DNA of 53,362 bases, from assembly GCF_000003605.2 (NCBI RefSeq), contig NW_003154749.1:29762-83123 (forward strand). Direction: 5' to 3'. Position 1 is the first letter of the stretch. Each line of letters begins with the position of its first letter. The notes below the pieces were generated by a model, which saw only the letters and a list, made by a program, of their open reading frames with translations, was not told the DNA's origin and did no database searches. This document shows, piece by piece, positions 1 through 11,544 of this stretch. Both the position numbers and the translations under genes were made by a program. This stretch comes from Saccoglossus kowalevskii. Its lineage: Eukaryota > Hemichordata > Enteropneusta > Harrimaniidae.

Positions 1-1
1 A

Positions 2-130
2 GAATACTATTTATATGATTTAAACGATAATACAAATACAGGAATACTTCTTGACGCTTCACAGACTTTGAAAAAACTGAATAAAGGATGTAAGATGGTT
101 TACATATTGAGTGAAATAATAAAGTGTTAA
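2..130 (+). CDS. Possible 3' end of an unidentified protein-coding gene (partial, no start in window)
   Basis: Frame 2 is open from the left edge for 42 codons and ends at TAA (128-130). The product starts EYYLYDLNDN and ends YILSEIIKC. It has a hydrophilic Asn/Asp/Thr stretch followed by a Leu/Lys/Ile-rich segment that could be a C-terminal amphipathic helix. I recognise no family or motif. Support is limited: a mixed, protein-like composition, an open frame longer than expected by chance in such AT-rich DNA, and an AATAAA with a GT-rich stretch just downstream. Against it, 42 codons is short enough to arise by chance, no start is visible, and no splice acceptor can be verified. If real, it is a last exon running toward the satellite, with its stop about 465 bp from the array edge. 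Confidence 0.25.
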   Translation, partial: EYYLYDLNDNTNTGILLDASQTLKKLNKGCKMVYILSEIIKC

Positions 131-595
131 TAATAAACGACTATATCTAATCATGTGTGTAACTCGTGATATATATCTTATGCATTGTAATCAACGAATA
201 ACCAGAAGAGGTTTACTCAATTAAACCGTATCCATGCAACTAATGCAAAGTATGTTTGTTTGTGTAATGTTCTGTATTTCTATTACATAGCTATGACACA
301 AATTACGGTAATTAATTACAAATCATTAACCAATTAGATCATTCATTCATTGAACCATGTGTCATAACATACCGGTGTCACGTGAATCATATAAAACGAA
401 TATCTTACAGTAGAGGCTAGATTCTAGTATATTGAAATGGACACAATCCTCGTATTTCTAGACTCCATATACTTTTGGTTTGCCCAGTGTATAGAGGCAA
501 ACATCGTAATCAAATACCCAATGACCTCATCACATTATGATCCGCATTTACTACCCATCACACGTTCATACTGATTCCATTAGCATGACAATAAG
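131..595. other. Unique AT-rich flank of the satellite, no gene recognised
   Basis: About 465 bp of non-tandem sequence separates the possible gene end from the array. It has a short ATTC triplet run near 340-350, a 9-bp inverted repeat (292-300 against 358-366), and a GTCACGTG element at 377-384 that shares the CACGTG core found in most satellite monomers. A 45-codon ATG frame at 437-574 is present but unsupported. I see no tRNA, rRNA, transposon terminus, telomere repeat or long open frame on either strand. The last ~10-25 bases (about 572-595) may already be decayed satellite. Confidence 0.7.
132..137 (+). promoter_or_regulatory. Candidate polyadenylation signal AATAAA
   Basis: AATAAA lies one base past the stop of the open frame at 2-130. 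A GT-rich stretch (TGTGTGT, within 154-160) follows about 17 bases later, the spacing expected for a eukaryotic cleavage and polyadenylation site with a downstream element. AATAAA also occurs at 80-85 and 118-123 inside the open frame, so in this AT-rich DNA the hexamer alone is weak evidence. A 3' UTR this short would be unusual. Confidence 0.2.
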
Positions 596-641
596 TAAGC
601 TCAATTACATTTGGTGCATTACCATTAACACGTGTCCAGAC
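596..641 (+). repeat. Degenerate edge monomer at the left boundary of the satellite
   Basis: This partial copy keeps TTGGTGCATTACC and ACACGTGTCCAGAC. Its 5' half differs from the canonical monomer by five transitions in 25 bases (for example AAGCTCAATTACAT where the canonical copy has GAGCTTAGTTATAT). The next copy, from 642, is canonical. Decay restricted to the outermost copy is typical of a satellite edge, where unequal exchange and conversion no longer homogenise. Homology may extend a few bases further left, to about 587, but is not clear there. Confidence 0.8.
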
Positions 642-696
642 TTATTATAATGAGCTTAGTTATATCTGGTGCATTGCCATTAACACGTGTCCAGAC
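642..696 (+). repeat. Reference 55-bp monomer (GCC form, CCAGAC tail)
   Basis: This is the first canonical copy. It contains three notable elements: the palindrome ATTATAAT near its start, the 8-bp palindrome ACACGTGT (an E-box core, CACGTG) near its end, and the tail CCAGAC. The most frequent sister form ends CCGGAC, which creates a second 8-bp palindrome, GTCCGGAC, overlapping the E-box palindrome by two bases. A frequent third form has ATTGACAC in place of ATTAACAC. At 55 bp the monomer shifts reading frame by one base per copy. Confidence 0.95.
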
Positions 697-780
697 TTAT
701 TATAATGAGCTTAGTTATATCTGGTGCATTGCCATTAACACGTGTCCAGACTTATTATAATGAGCTTAGTTATATCTGGT

Positions 781-1180
781 GCATTACCATTAACACATGT
801 CCAGACTTATTATGATGAGCTTAGTTATATCTGGTGCATTGCATTAACACGTGTCCAGACATATTATAATGAGCTTAGTTATATCTGGTGCATTGCCATT
901 AACACGTGTCCAGACTTATTATAATGAGCTTAGTTATATCTGGTGCATTGCCATTAACACGTGTCCAGACTTATTATAATGAGCTTAGTTATATCTGGTG
1001 CATTGCCATTAACACGTGTCCAGACTTATTATAATGAGCTTAGTTATATCTGGTGCATTGCCATTGACACATGTCCAGACTTATTATAATGAGCTTAGTT
1101 ATATCTGGTGCATTACCATTAACACGTGTCCAGACTTATTATAATGAGCTTAGTTAGATCTGGTGCATTGCCATTAACAC
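781..1180 (+). repeat. Duplicated block, partner at 2642-3041 (offset 1,861 bp)
   Basis: Both copies carry the same rare variants in the same order: TTATGATGAG, one 54-bp copy with ACATATT, a run of 55-bp CCAGAC copies, GACACATG, GCATTACC, then TTAGATCTGG. The offset is 34 monomers. The left copy has an inserted G (ACACGTGGTCC, near 1,184) followed by a lost T (AGTATATC, near 1,209), which are absent from the partner. Confidence 0.85.
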
Positions 1181-1380
1181 GTGGTCCGGACTTATTATAA
1201 TGAGCTTAGTATATCTGGTGCATTGCCATTAACACGTGTCCGGACTTATTATAATGAGCTTAGTTATATCTGGTGCATTGCATTAACGCATGTCCAGACT
1301 TATTATAATGAGCTTAGTTATATCTGGTGCATTGCATTAACGCATGTCCAGACTTATTATAATGAGCTTAGTTATATCTG

Positions 1381-2230
1381 GTGCATTGCCTTAACACGTG
1401 TCCAGACATATTATAATATAGCTTAGTTATATCAGGTGCATTGCCATTAACACGTGTCCGGACTTATTATAATGAGCTTAGTTATATCTGGTGCATTGCA
1501 TTAACACGTGTCCAGACTTATTAAAATGAGCTTAGTTATATCTTGTGCATTGCATTAACGCATGTCCAGACTTATTATAATGAGCTTAGTTATATCTGGT
1601 GCATTGCATTAACACGTGTCCGGACTTATTATAATGAGCTTAGTTATATCTGGTGCATTGCCATTAACACGTGTCCGGACTTATTATAATGAGCTTAGTT
1701 ATATCTGGTGCATTGCCATTGACACGTGTCCAGACATATTATAATATAGCTTAGTTATATCAGGTGCATTGCCATTAACACGTGTTCGGACTTATTATAA
1801 TGAGCTTAGTTATATCTGGTGCATTGCATTAACAGGTGTCCAGACTTATTATAATGAGCTTAGTTATATCTGGTGCATTGCATTAACACGTGTCCGGACT
1901 TATTATAATGAGCTTAGTTAAATCTGGTGCATTGCCATTAACACGTGTCCGGACTTATTATAATGAGCTTAGTTATATCTGGTGCATTGCATTAACACGT
2001 GTCCAGACATATTATAATGAGCTTAGTTATATCTGGTGCATTGCCATTAACACGTGTCCGGACTTATTATAATGAGCTTAGTTATATCTGGTGCATTGCC
2101 ATTAACACGTATCCGGACTTATTATAATGAGCTTAGTTATATCTGTTGCATTGCCATTGACACGTGTCCAGACTTATTATAATGAGCTTAGTTATATCTG
2201 GTGCATTACCATTAACACGTGTCCAGACTC
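1381..2230 (+). repeat. Duplicated block, partner at 10695-11544 (offset 9,314 bp)
   Basis: About 850 bp share a distinctive order: GCCTTAACAC copy, ATATAG marker, TATCTTGTGC copy, ACGCATG copy, two CCGGAC copies, second ATATAG marker, GTGTTCGG, AACAGGTG, then TTAAATCTGG (near 1,918 and 11,232). A difference is TTAAAATGAG near 1,512 in the left copy against TTATAATGAG in the right. Confidence 0.85.
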
Positions 2231-2537
2231 ATTATAATGAGCTTAGTTATATCTGGTGCATTGCATTAACACGTGTCCAGACATATTATAATGAGCTTAG
2301 TTATATCTGGTGCATTGCCATTAACACGTGTCCGGACTTATTATAATGAGCTTAGTTATATCTGGTGCATTGCCATTAACACGTATCCGGACTTATTATA
2401 ATGAGCTTAGTTATATCTGTTGCATTGCCATTGACACGTGTCCAGACTTATTATAATGAGCTTAGTTATATCTGGTGCATTACCATTAACACGTGTCCAG
2501 ACTCATTATAATGAGCTTAGTTATATCTGGTGCATTG
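1990..2537 (+). repeat. Local tandem duplication, 274-bp unit (five monomers), two copies
   Basis: The order ACATATT copy, CCGGAC copy, ACACGTATCCGG copy, TCTGTTGCATT copy, GCATTACC then ACTCATTATAAT occurs twice, 274 bp apart (for example the ACTCATT variant at 2,227 and 2,501). The single-base agreement suggests a recent unequal exchange. Exact ends cannot be fixed inside a tandem repeat. Confidence 0.8.
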
Positions 2538-2641
2538 CCATTAACACGTGTCCAGACTTATTATAATGAGCTTAGTATATCTGGTGCATTGCCATTAACA
2601 CGTTTCCAGACTTATTATAATGAGCTTAGTTATATCTGGTG

Positions 2642-3041
2642 CATTACCATTAAACACATGTCCAGACTTATTATGATGAGCTTAGTTATATCTGGTGCAT
2701 TGCATTAACACGTGTCCAGACATATTATAATGAGCTTAGTTATATCTGGTGCATTGCCATTAACACGTGTCCAGACTTATTATAATGAGCTTAGTTATAT
2801 CTGGTGCATTGCCATTAACACGTGTCCAGACTTATTATAATGAGCTTAGTTATATCTGGTGCATTGCCATTAACACGTGTCCAGACTTATTATAATGAGC
2901 TTAGTTATATCTGGTGCATTGCCATTGACACATGTCCAGACTTATTATAATGAGCTTAGTTATATCTGGTGCATTACCATTAACACGTGTCCAGACTTAT
3001 TATAATGAGCTTAGTTAGATCTGGTGCATTGCCATTAACAC
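2642..3041 (+). repeat. Duplicated block, partner of 781-1180
   Basis: This is the second copy of the edge block, 1,861 bp to the right. It has one extra A (TTAAACACATG near 2,652) relative to the first. The shared rare variants make independent origin very unlikely. Confidence 0.85.
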
Positions 3042-4563
3042 GTGTCCGGACTTATTATAATGAGCTTAGTTATATCTGGTGCATTGCCATTAACACGTGT
3101 CCAGACTTATTATAATGAGCTTAGTTATATCTGGTGCATTGCCATTAACACGTGTCCGGACTTATTATAATGAGCTTAGTTACATCTGTTGCATTGCCAT
3201 TGACACGTGTCCAGACTTATTATAATGAGCTTAGTTATATCTGGTGCATTACCATTAACACGTGTCCAGACTCATTATAATGAGCTTAGTTATATCTGGT
3301 GCATTGCCATTAACACGTGTCCGGACTTATTATAATGAGCTTAGTTATATCTGGTGCATTGCCATTAACACGTGTCCGGACTTATTATAATGAGCTTAGT
3401 TATATCTGGTGCATTGCCATTAACACGTGTCCAGACTTATTATAATGAGCTTAGTTATATCTGGTGCATTGCCATTAACACGTGTCCGGACTTATTATAA
3501 TGAGCTTAGTTATATCTGGTGCATTGCCATTAACACGTGTCCGGACTTATTATAATGAGCTTAGTTATATCTGGTGCATTGCCATTGACACGTGTCCAGA
3601 CATATTATAATATAGCTTAGTTATATCAGGTGCATTGCCATTAACACGTGTCCGGACTTATTATAATGAGCTTAGTTATATCTGGTGCATTGCATTAACA
3701 CGTGTCCAGACTTATTATAATGAGCTTAGTTATATCTGGTGCATTGCATTAACGCATGTCCAGACTTATTATAATAGCTTAGTTATATCTGGTGCATTGC
3801 ATTAACACGTGTCCAGACTTATTATAATGAGATTAGTTATATCTGGTGCATTGCCATTAACACGTGTCCTGACATATTATAATGAGCTTAGTTATATCTG
3901 GTGCATTGCCATTAACATGTGTCAGACTTATTATAATGAGCTTAGTTATATCTGGTGCATTGCATTAACACGTGTCCAGACATATTATAATGAGCTTAGT
4001 TATATCTGGTGCATTGCCATTAACACGTGTCCGGACTTATTATAATGAGCTTAGTTATATCTGGTGCATTGCCATTAACACGTGTCCGGACTTATTATAA
4101 TGAGCTTAGTTATATCTGGTGCATTGCCATTAACACGTGTCCGGACTTATTATAATGAGCTTAGTTATATCTGGTGCATTGCCATTAACACGTGTCCAGA
4201 CATATTATAATGAGCTTAGTTATATCTGGTGCATTGCCATTAACACGTGTCCGGACTTATTATAATGAGCTTAGTTATATCTGCTGCATTGCCATTAACA
4301 CGTGTCCGGACTTATTATAATGAGCTTAGTTATATCTGGTGCATTGCATTAACACGTGTCCAGACATATTATAATGAGCTTAGTTATATCTGGTGCATTG
4401 CCATTAACACGTGTCCGGACTTATTATAATGAGCTTAGTTATATCTGGTGCATTGCCATTAACACGTGTCCGGACTTATTATAATGAGCTTAGTTATATC
4501 TGGTGCATTGCCATTGACACGTGTCCAGACATATTATAATATAGCTTAGTTATATCTGGTGCA

Positions 4564-5712
4564 TTGCCATTAACACGTGTCCGGACTTATTATAATGAGC
4601 TTAGTTATATCTGGTGCATTGTATTAACACGTGTGCAGACTTATTATAATGAGCTTAGTTATATCTGGTGCATTGCATTAACGCATGTCCAGACTTATTA
4701 TAATGAGCTTAGTTATATCTGGTGCATTGCATTAACACGTGTCCAGACTTATTATAATGAGCTTAGTTATATCTGGTGCATTGCATTAACGCATGTCCAG
4801 ACTTATTATAATGAGCTTAGTTATATCTGGTGCATTGCATTAACGCATGTCCAGACTTATTATAATGAGCTTAGTTGTATCTGGTGCATTGCATTAACAC
4901 GTGTCCAGACTTATTATAATGAGCTTAGTTATATCTGGTGCATTGCATTAACGCATGTCCAGACTTATTATAATGAGCTTAGTTATATCTGGTGCATTGC
5001 CATTAACACGTGTCCGGACTTATTATAATGAGCTTAGTTATATCTGGTGCATTGCCATTAACACGTGTCCAGACTTATTATAATTTGCTTAGTTATATCT
5101 GGTGCATTGCCATTGACACGTGTCCAGACTTATTATAATGAGCTTAGTTATATCTGGTGCATTACCATTAACACGTGTCCAGACTTATTATAATGAGCTT
5201 AGTTATATCTGGTGCATTGCCATTAACACGTGTCCGGACTTATTATAATGAGCTTAGTTATATCTGGTGCATTGCCATTAACACGTGTCCGGACTTATTA
5301 TAATTAGCTTAGTTATATCTGGTGCATTGCCATTAACACGTGTCCAGACTTATTATAATGAGCTTAGTTATATCTGGTGCATTGCCATTGACACGTGTCC
5401 GGACTTATTATAATGAGCTTAGTTATATCTGGTGCATTGCATTAACACGTGTCCGGACTTATTATAATGAGCTTAGTTATATCTGGTGCATTGCCATTAA
5501 CACGTGTCCGGACTTATTATAATGAGCTTAGTTATATCTGGTGCATTGCCATTAACACGTGTCCGGACTTATTATAATGAGCTTAGTTATATCTGGTGCA
5601 TTGCCATTATCACGTGTCCGAACTTATTATAATGAGCTTAGTTATATCTGGTGCATTGCCATTCACACGTGTCCAGACATATTATAATATAGCTTAGTTA
5701 TATCAGGTGCAT
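4564..5712 (+). repeat. Duplicated block with seven consecutive 54-bp copies, partner at 15786-16824
   Basis: It starts with a CCGGAC copy and a rare GTATTAACAC/GTGTGCAG copy, followed by 54-bp copies in a fixed order of ACACGTG and ACGCATG subtypes, one of which has TTGTATCTGG. It then passes AATTTGC, GACACG and GCATTACC copies. Offset is 11,222 bp over the first ~640 bp and 11,112 bp afterwards, because the partner lacks two 55-bp CCGGAC copies (110 bp). Confidence 0.85.
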
Positions 5713-6040
5713 TGCCATTGACACGTGTCCGGACTTATTATAATGAGCTTAGTTATATCTGGTGCATTGCATTAACACGTGCCCAGACTTATTATAATGA
5801 GCTTAGTTATATCTGGTGCATTGCATTAACGCATGTCCAGACTTATTATAATGAGCTTAGTTATATCTGGTGCATTGCCATTAACACGTGTCCGGACTTA
5901 TTATAATGAGCTTAGTTATATCTGGTGCATTGCCATTAACACGTGTCCGGACTTATTATAATGAGCTTAGTTATATCTGGTGCATTGCCATTGACACGTG
6001 TCCAGACATATTATAATATAGCTTAGTTATATCAGGTGCA
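5712..6040 (+). repeat. 329-bp higher-order unit (six monomers)
   Basis: One complete six-monomer unit bounded by two ATATAG/TATCAGG markers. Its second monomer carries ACACGTGCCCAGAC, a subtype also present at 6,972, 10,098, 17,643, 18,795, 20,165, 23,827, 24,650, 35,771, 36,705, 38,512 and 49,388 and so useful as a tag. The copy at 26,958 has a further change, ACACCTGCCC. Confidence 0.8.
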
Positions 6041-6971
6041 TTGCCATTAACACGTGTCCGGACTTATTATAATGAGCTTAGTTATATCTGGTGCATTGCA
6101 TTAACACGTGTCCAGACATATTATAATGAGCTTAGTTATATCTGGTGCATTGCATTAACGCATGTCCAGACTTATTATAATGAGCTTAGTTATATCTGGT
6201 GCATTGCATTAACACGTGTCCAGACTTATTATAATGAGATTAGTTATATCTGGTGCATTGCCATTAACGCATGTCCAGACTTATTATAATGAGCTTAGTT
6301 ATATCTGGTGCATTGCCATTAACACGTGTCCTGACATATTATAATGAGCTTAGTTATATCTGGTGCATTGCCATTAACACGTGTCCAGACTTATTATAAT
6401 GAGCTTAGTTATATCTGGTGCATTGCATTAACACGTGTCCAGACATATTATAATGAGCTTAGTTATATCTGGTGCATTGCCATTAACACGTGTCCGGACT
6501 TATTATAATGAGCTTAGTTATATCTGGTGCACTGCCATTAACACGTGTTCGGACTTATTATAATGAGCTTAGTTATATCTGGTGCATTGCCATTAACGCA
6601 TGTCCAGACATATTATAATGAGCTTAGTTATATCAGGTGCATTGCATTAACGCATGTCCAGACTTATTATAATGAGCTTAGTTATATCTGGTGCATTGCC
6701 ATTAACACGTGTCCGGACTTATTATAATGAGCTTAGTTATATCTGGTGCATTGCCATTAACGCATGTCCAGACTTATTATAATGAGCTTAGTTATATCTG
6801 GTGCATTGCCATTAACACGTGTCCGGACTTATTATAATGAGCTTAGTTATATCTGGTGCATTGCCATTGACACGTATCCAGACATATTATAATGAGCTTA
6901 GTTATATCTGGTGCATTGCCATTAACACGTGTCCAGACATATTATAATATAGCTTAGTTATATCAGGTGCA

Positions 6972-7300
6972 TTGCCATTGACACGTGTCCGGACTTATTA
7001 TAATGAGCTTAGTTATATCTGGTGCATTGCATTAACACGTGCCCAGACTTATTATAATGAGCTTAGTTATATCTGGTGCATTGCATTAACGCATGTCCAG
7101 ACTTATTATAATGAGCTTAGTTATATCTGGTGCATTGCCATTAACACGTGTCCGGACTTATTATAATGAGCTTAGTTATATCTGGTGCATTGCCATTAAC
7201 ACTTGTCCGGACTTATTATATTGAGCTTAGTTATATCTGGTGCATTGCCATTGACACGTGTCCAGACATATTATAATATAGCTTAGTTATATCAGGTGCA
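6972..7300 (+). repeat. 329-bp higher-order unit (six monomers)
   Basis: This copy has the same monomer order as the unit at 5712-6040. It is distinguished by ACACTTGTCC near 7,200 and TATATTGAGC near 7,217 in its fifth monomer. Confidence 0.8.
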
Positions 7301-10300
7301 TTGCCATTAACACGTGTCCGGACTTATTATAATGAGCTTAGTTATATCTGGTGCATTGCATTAACACGTGTGCAGACTTATTATAATGAGCTTAGTTATA
7401 TCTGGTGCATTGCATTAACGCATGTCCAGACTTATTATAATGAGCTTAGTTATATCTGGTGCATTGCATTAACGCATGTCCAGACTTATTATAATGAGCT
7501 TAGTTATATCTGGTGCATTGCCATTAACGCATGTCCAGACTTATTATAATGAGCTTAGTTATATGTGGTGCATTGCCATTAACACGTGTCCGGACTTATT
7601 ATAATGAGCTTAGTTATATCTGGTGCATTGCCATTAACACGTGTCCGGACTTATTATAATGAGCTTAGTTATATCTGGTGCATTGCCATTGACACGTGTC
7701 CAGACATATTATAATATAGCTTAGTTATATCAGGTGCATTGCCATTAACACGTGTCCGGACTTATTATAATGAGCTTAGTTATATCTGGTGCATTGCATT
7801 AACGCATGTCCAGACTTATTATAATGAGCTTAGTTATATCTGGTGCATTGCCATTAACACGTGTCCGGACTTATTATAATAGCTTAGTTATATCTGGTGC
7901 ATTGCCATTAACACGTGTCCAGACTTATTATAATATAGCTTAGTTATATCAGGTGCATTGCCATTAACACGTGTCCGGACTTATTATAATGAGCTTAGTT
8001 ATATCTGGTGCATTGCCATTAACACGTGTCCTGACATATTATAATGAGCTTAGTTATATCTGGTGCATTGCCATTAACATGTGTCCAGACTTATTATAAT
8101 GAGCTTAGTTATATCTGGTGCATTGCATTAACACGTGTCCAGACATATTATAATGAGCTTAGTTATATCTGGTGCATTGCCATTAACGCATGTCCAGACT
8201 TATTATAATGAGCTTAGTTATATCTGGTGCATTGCCATTAACACGTGTCCTGACATATTATAATGAGCTTAGTTATATCTGGTGCATTGCCATTAACACG
8301 TGTCCAGACTTATTATAATGAGCTTAGTTATATCTGGTGCATTGCATTAACACGTGTCCAGACATATTATAATGAGCTTAGTTATATCTGGTGCATTGCC
8401 ATTAACACGTGTCCGGACTTATTATAATGAGCTTAGTTATATCTGGTGCATTGCCATTAACACGTGTCCGGACTTATTATAATGAGCTTAGTTATATCTG
8501 GTGCATTGCCATTAACACGTGTCCAGACATATTATAATGAGCTTAGTTATATCTGGTGCATTGCCATTAACACGTGTCCGGACTTATTATAATGAGCTTA
8601 GTTATATCTGGTGCATTGCCATTAACACGTGTCCGGACTTATTATAATGAGCTTAGTTATATCTGGTGCATTGCCATTAACACGTGTCCAGACATATTAT
8701 AATGAGCTTAGTTATATCTGGTGCATTGCCATTAACACGTGTCCGGACTTATTATAATGAGCTTAGTTATATCTGGTGCATTGCCATTAACACGTATCCG
8801 GACTTATTATAATGAGCTTAGTTATATCTGGTGCATTGCCATTAACACGTGTCCGGACTTATTATAATGAGCTTAGTTATATCTGGTGCATTGCCATTGA
8901 CACGTGTCCAGACATATTATAATATAGCTTAGTTATATCTGGTGCATTGCCATTAACACGTGTCCGGACTTATTATAATGAGCTTAGTTATATCTGGTGC
9001 ATTGCATTAACACGTGTGCAGACTTATTATAATGAGCTTAGTTATATCTGGTGCATTGCATTAACGCATGTCCAGACTTATTATAATGAGCTTAGTTATA
9101 TCTGGTGCATTGCATTAACACGTGTCCAGACTTATTATAATGAGCTTAGTTATATCTGGTGCATTGCCATTAACGCATGTCCAGACTTATTATAATGAGC
9201 TTAGTTATATCTGGTGCATTGCCATTAACGCATGTCCAGACTTATTATAATGAGCTTAGTTGTATCTGGTGCATTGCCATTAACACGTGTCCAGACTTAT
9301 TATAATGAGCTTAGTTATATCTGGTGCATGGCATTAACGCATGTCTAGACTTATTATAATGAGCTTAGTTATATCTGGTGCATTGCCATTAACACATGTC
9401 CGGACTTATTATAATGAGCTTAGTTATATCTGGTGCATTGCCATTAACACGTGTCCAGACTTATTATAATTTGCTTAGTTATATCTGGTGCATTGCCATT
9501 GACACGTGTCCAGACTTATTATAATGAGCTTAGTTATATCTGGTGCATTACCATTAACACGTGTCCAGACTTATTATAATGAGCTTAGTTATATCTGGTG
9601 CATTGCCATTGACACGTGTCCGGACTTATTATAATGAGCTTAGTTATATCTGGTGCATTGCCATTAACACGTGTCCGGACTTATTATAATGAGCTTAGTT
9701 ATATCTGGTGCATTGCCATTAACACGTGTCCAGACTTATTATAATGAGCTTAGTTATATCTGGTGCATTGCCATTGACACGTGTCCGGACTTATTATAAT
9801 GAGCTTAGTTATATCTGGTGCATTGCATTAACACGTGTCCGGACTTATTATAATGAGCTTAGTTATATCTGGTGCATTGCCATTAACACGTGTCCGGACT
9901 TATTATAATGAGCTTAGTTATATCTGGTGCATTGCCATTAACACGTGTCCGGACTTATTATAATGAACTTAGTTATATCTGGTGCATTGCCATTAACACG
10001 TGTCCGGACTTATTATAATGAGCTTAGTTATATCTGGTGCATTGCCTTTGACACGTGTCCAGACATATTATAATATAGCTTAGTTATATCAGGTGCATTG
10101 CCATTGACACGTGTCCGGACTTATTATAATGAGCTTAGTTATATCTGGTGCATTGCATTAACACGTGCCCAGACTTATTATAATGAGCTTAGTTATATCT
10201 GGTGCATTGCATTAACGCATGTCCAGACTTATTATAATGAGCTTAGTTATATCTGGTGCATTGCCATTAACACGTGTCCGGACTTATTATAATGAGCTTA

Positions 10301-10694
10301 GTTATATCTGGTGCATTGCCATTAACACGTTTCCGGACTTATTATAATGAGCTTAGTTATATCTGGTGCATTGCTATTGACACGTGTCCGGACTTATTAT
10401 AATGAGCTTAGTTATATCTGGTGCATTGCCATTAACACGTGTCCGGACTTATTATAATGAGCTTAGTTATATCTGGTGCATTGCCATTAACACGTGTCCG
10501 GACTTATTATAATGAGCTTAGTTATATCTGGTGCATTGCCATTAACACGTGTCCGGACTTATTATAATGAGCTTAGTTATATCTGGTGCATTGCCATTGA
10601 CACGTATCCAGACATATTATAATGAGCTTAGTTATATCTGGTGCATTGCATTAACACGTGTCCAGACTTATTATAATGAGCTTAGTTATATCTG

Positions 10695-11544
10695 GTGCAT
10701 TGCCTTAACACGTGTCCAGACATATTATAATATAGCTTAGTTATATCAGGTGCATTGCCATTAACACGTGTCCGGACTTATTATAATGAGCTTAGTTATA
10801 TCTGGTGCATTGCATTAACACGTGTCCAGACTTATTATAATGAGCTTAGTTATATCTTGTGCATTGCATTAACGCATGTCCAGACTTATTATAATGAGCT
10901 TAGTTATATCTGGTGCATTGCATTAACACGTGTCCGGACTTATTATAATGAGCTTAGTTATATCTGGTGCATTGCCATTAACACGTGTCCGGACTTATTA
11001 TAATGAGCTTAGTTATATCTGGTGCATTGCCATTGACACGTGTCCAGACATATTATAATATAGCTTAGTTATATCAGGTGCATTGCCATTAACACGTGTT
11101 CGGACTTATTATAATGAGCTTAGTTATATCTGGTGCATTGCATTAACAGGTGTCCAGACTTATTATAATGAGCTTAGTTATATCTGGTGCATTGCATTAA
11201 CACGTGTCCGGACTTATTATAATGAGCTTAGTTAAATCTGGTGCATTGCCATTAACACGTGTCCGGACTTATTATAATGAGCTTAGTTATATCTGGTGCA
11301 TTGCATTAACACGTGTCCAGACATATTATAATGAGCTTAGTTATATCTGGTGCATTGCCATTAACACGTGTCCGGACTTATTATAATGAGCTTAGTTATA
11401 TCTGGTGCATTGCCATTAACACGTATCCGGACTTATTATAATGAGCTTAGTTATATCTGTTGCATTGCCATTGACACGTGTCCAGACTTATTATAATGAG
11501 CTTAGTTATATCTGGTGCATTACCATTAACACGTGTCCAGACTC
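10695..11544 (+). repeat. Duplicated block, partner of 1381-2230
   Basis: This block sits in the central domain while its partner lies in the left-edge domain, so it is the clearest link between the two. Homology ends on the right at the ACTCATTATAAT copy, where the left partner enters its own 274-bp duplication. Confidence 0.85.

Larger units (their letters stand above)
596..3600 (+). repeat. Left array domain, 55-bp-rich
   Basis: The domain nearest the unique flank is dominated by 55-bp copies, including an unbroken run from about 2,757 to 3,680. It carries private variants: TTATGATGAG (near 814 and 2,675), TTAGATCTGG (near 1,153 and 3,014) and GACACATG. The ATATAG/TATCAGG higher-order marker is scarce, seen only near 1,420-1,440 and 1,745-1,765. 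This suggests the edge domain exchanges less with the interior. Confidence 0.7.

Noticed and set aside
292-366. 9-bp inverted repeat (TATGACACA and TGTGTCATA) with a 57-bp loop
   Set aside because: About one such pair is expected by chance in 600 bp, and nothing around it suggests a terminator, transposon end or RNA gene.
437-574. ATG open frame of 45 codons in the unique flank
   Set aside because: It is short, with an in-frame TAG just upstream (425-427), no recognisable motif and no supporting signals. A frame of this size is not surprising in AT-rich sequence.
1-595. Telomeric or subtelomeric repeat at the left edge
   Set aside because: No short G-rich telomere motif or its complement occurs in the flank.
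6600-6650. TATCAGG copy near 6,632 (and a similar one near 39,650) as higher-order unit starts
   Set aside because: They lack the preceding ATATAG head and are followed by a 54-bp ACGCATG tail, so they are independent or recombinant variants rather than unit boundaries.
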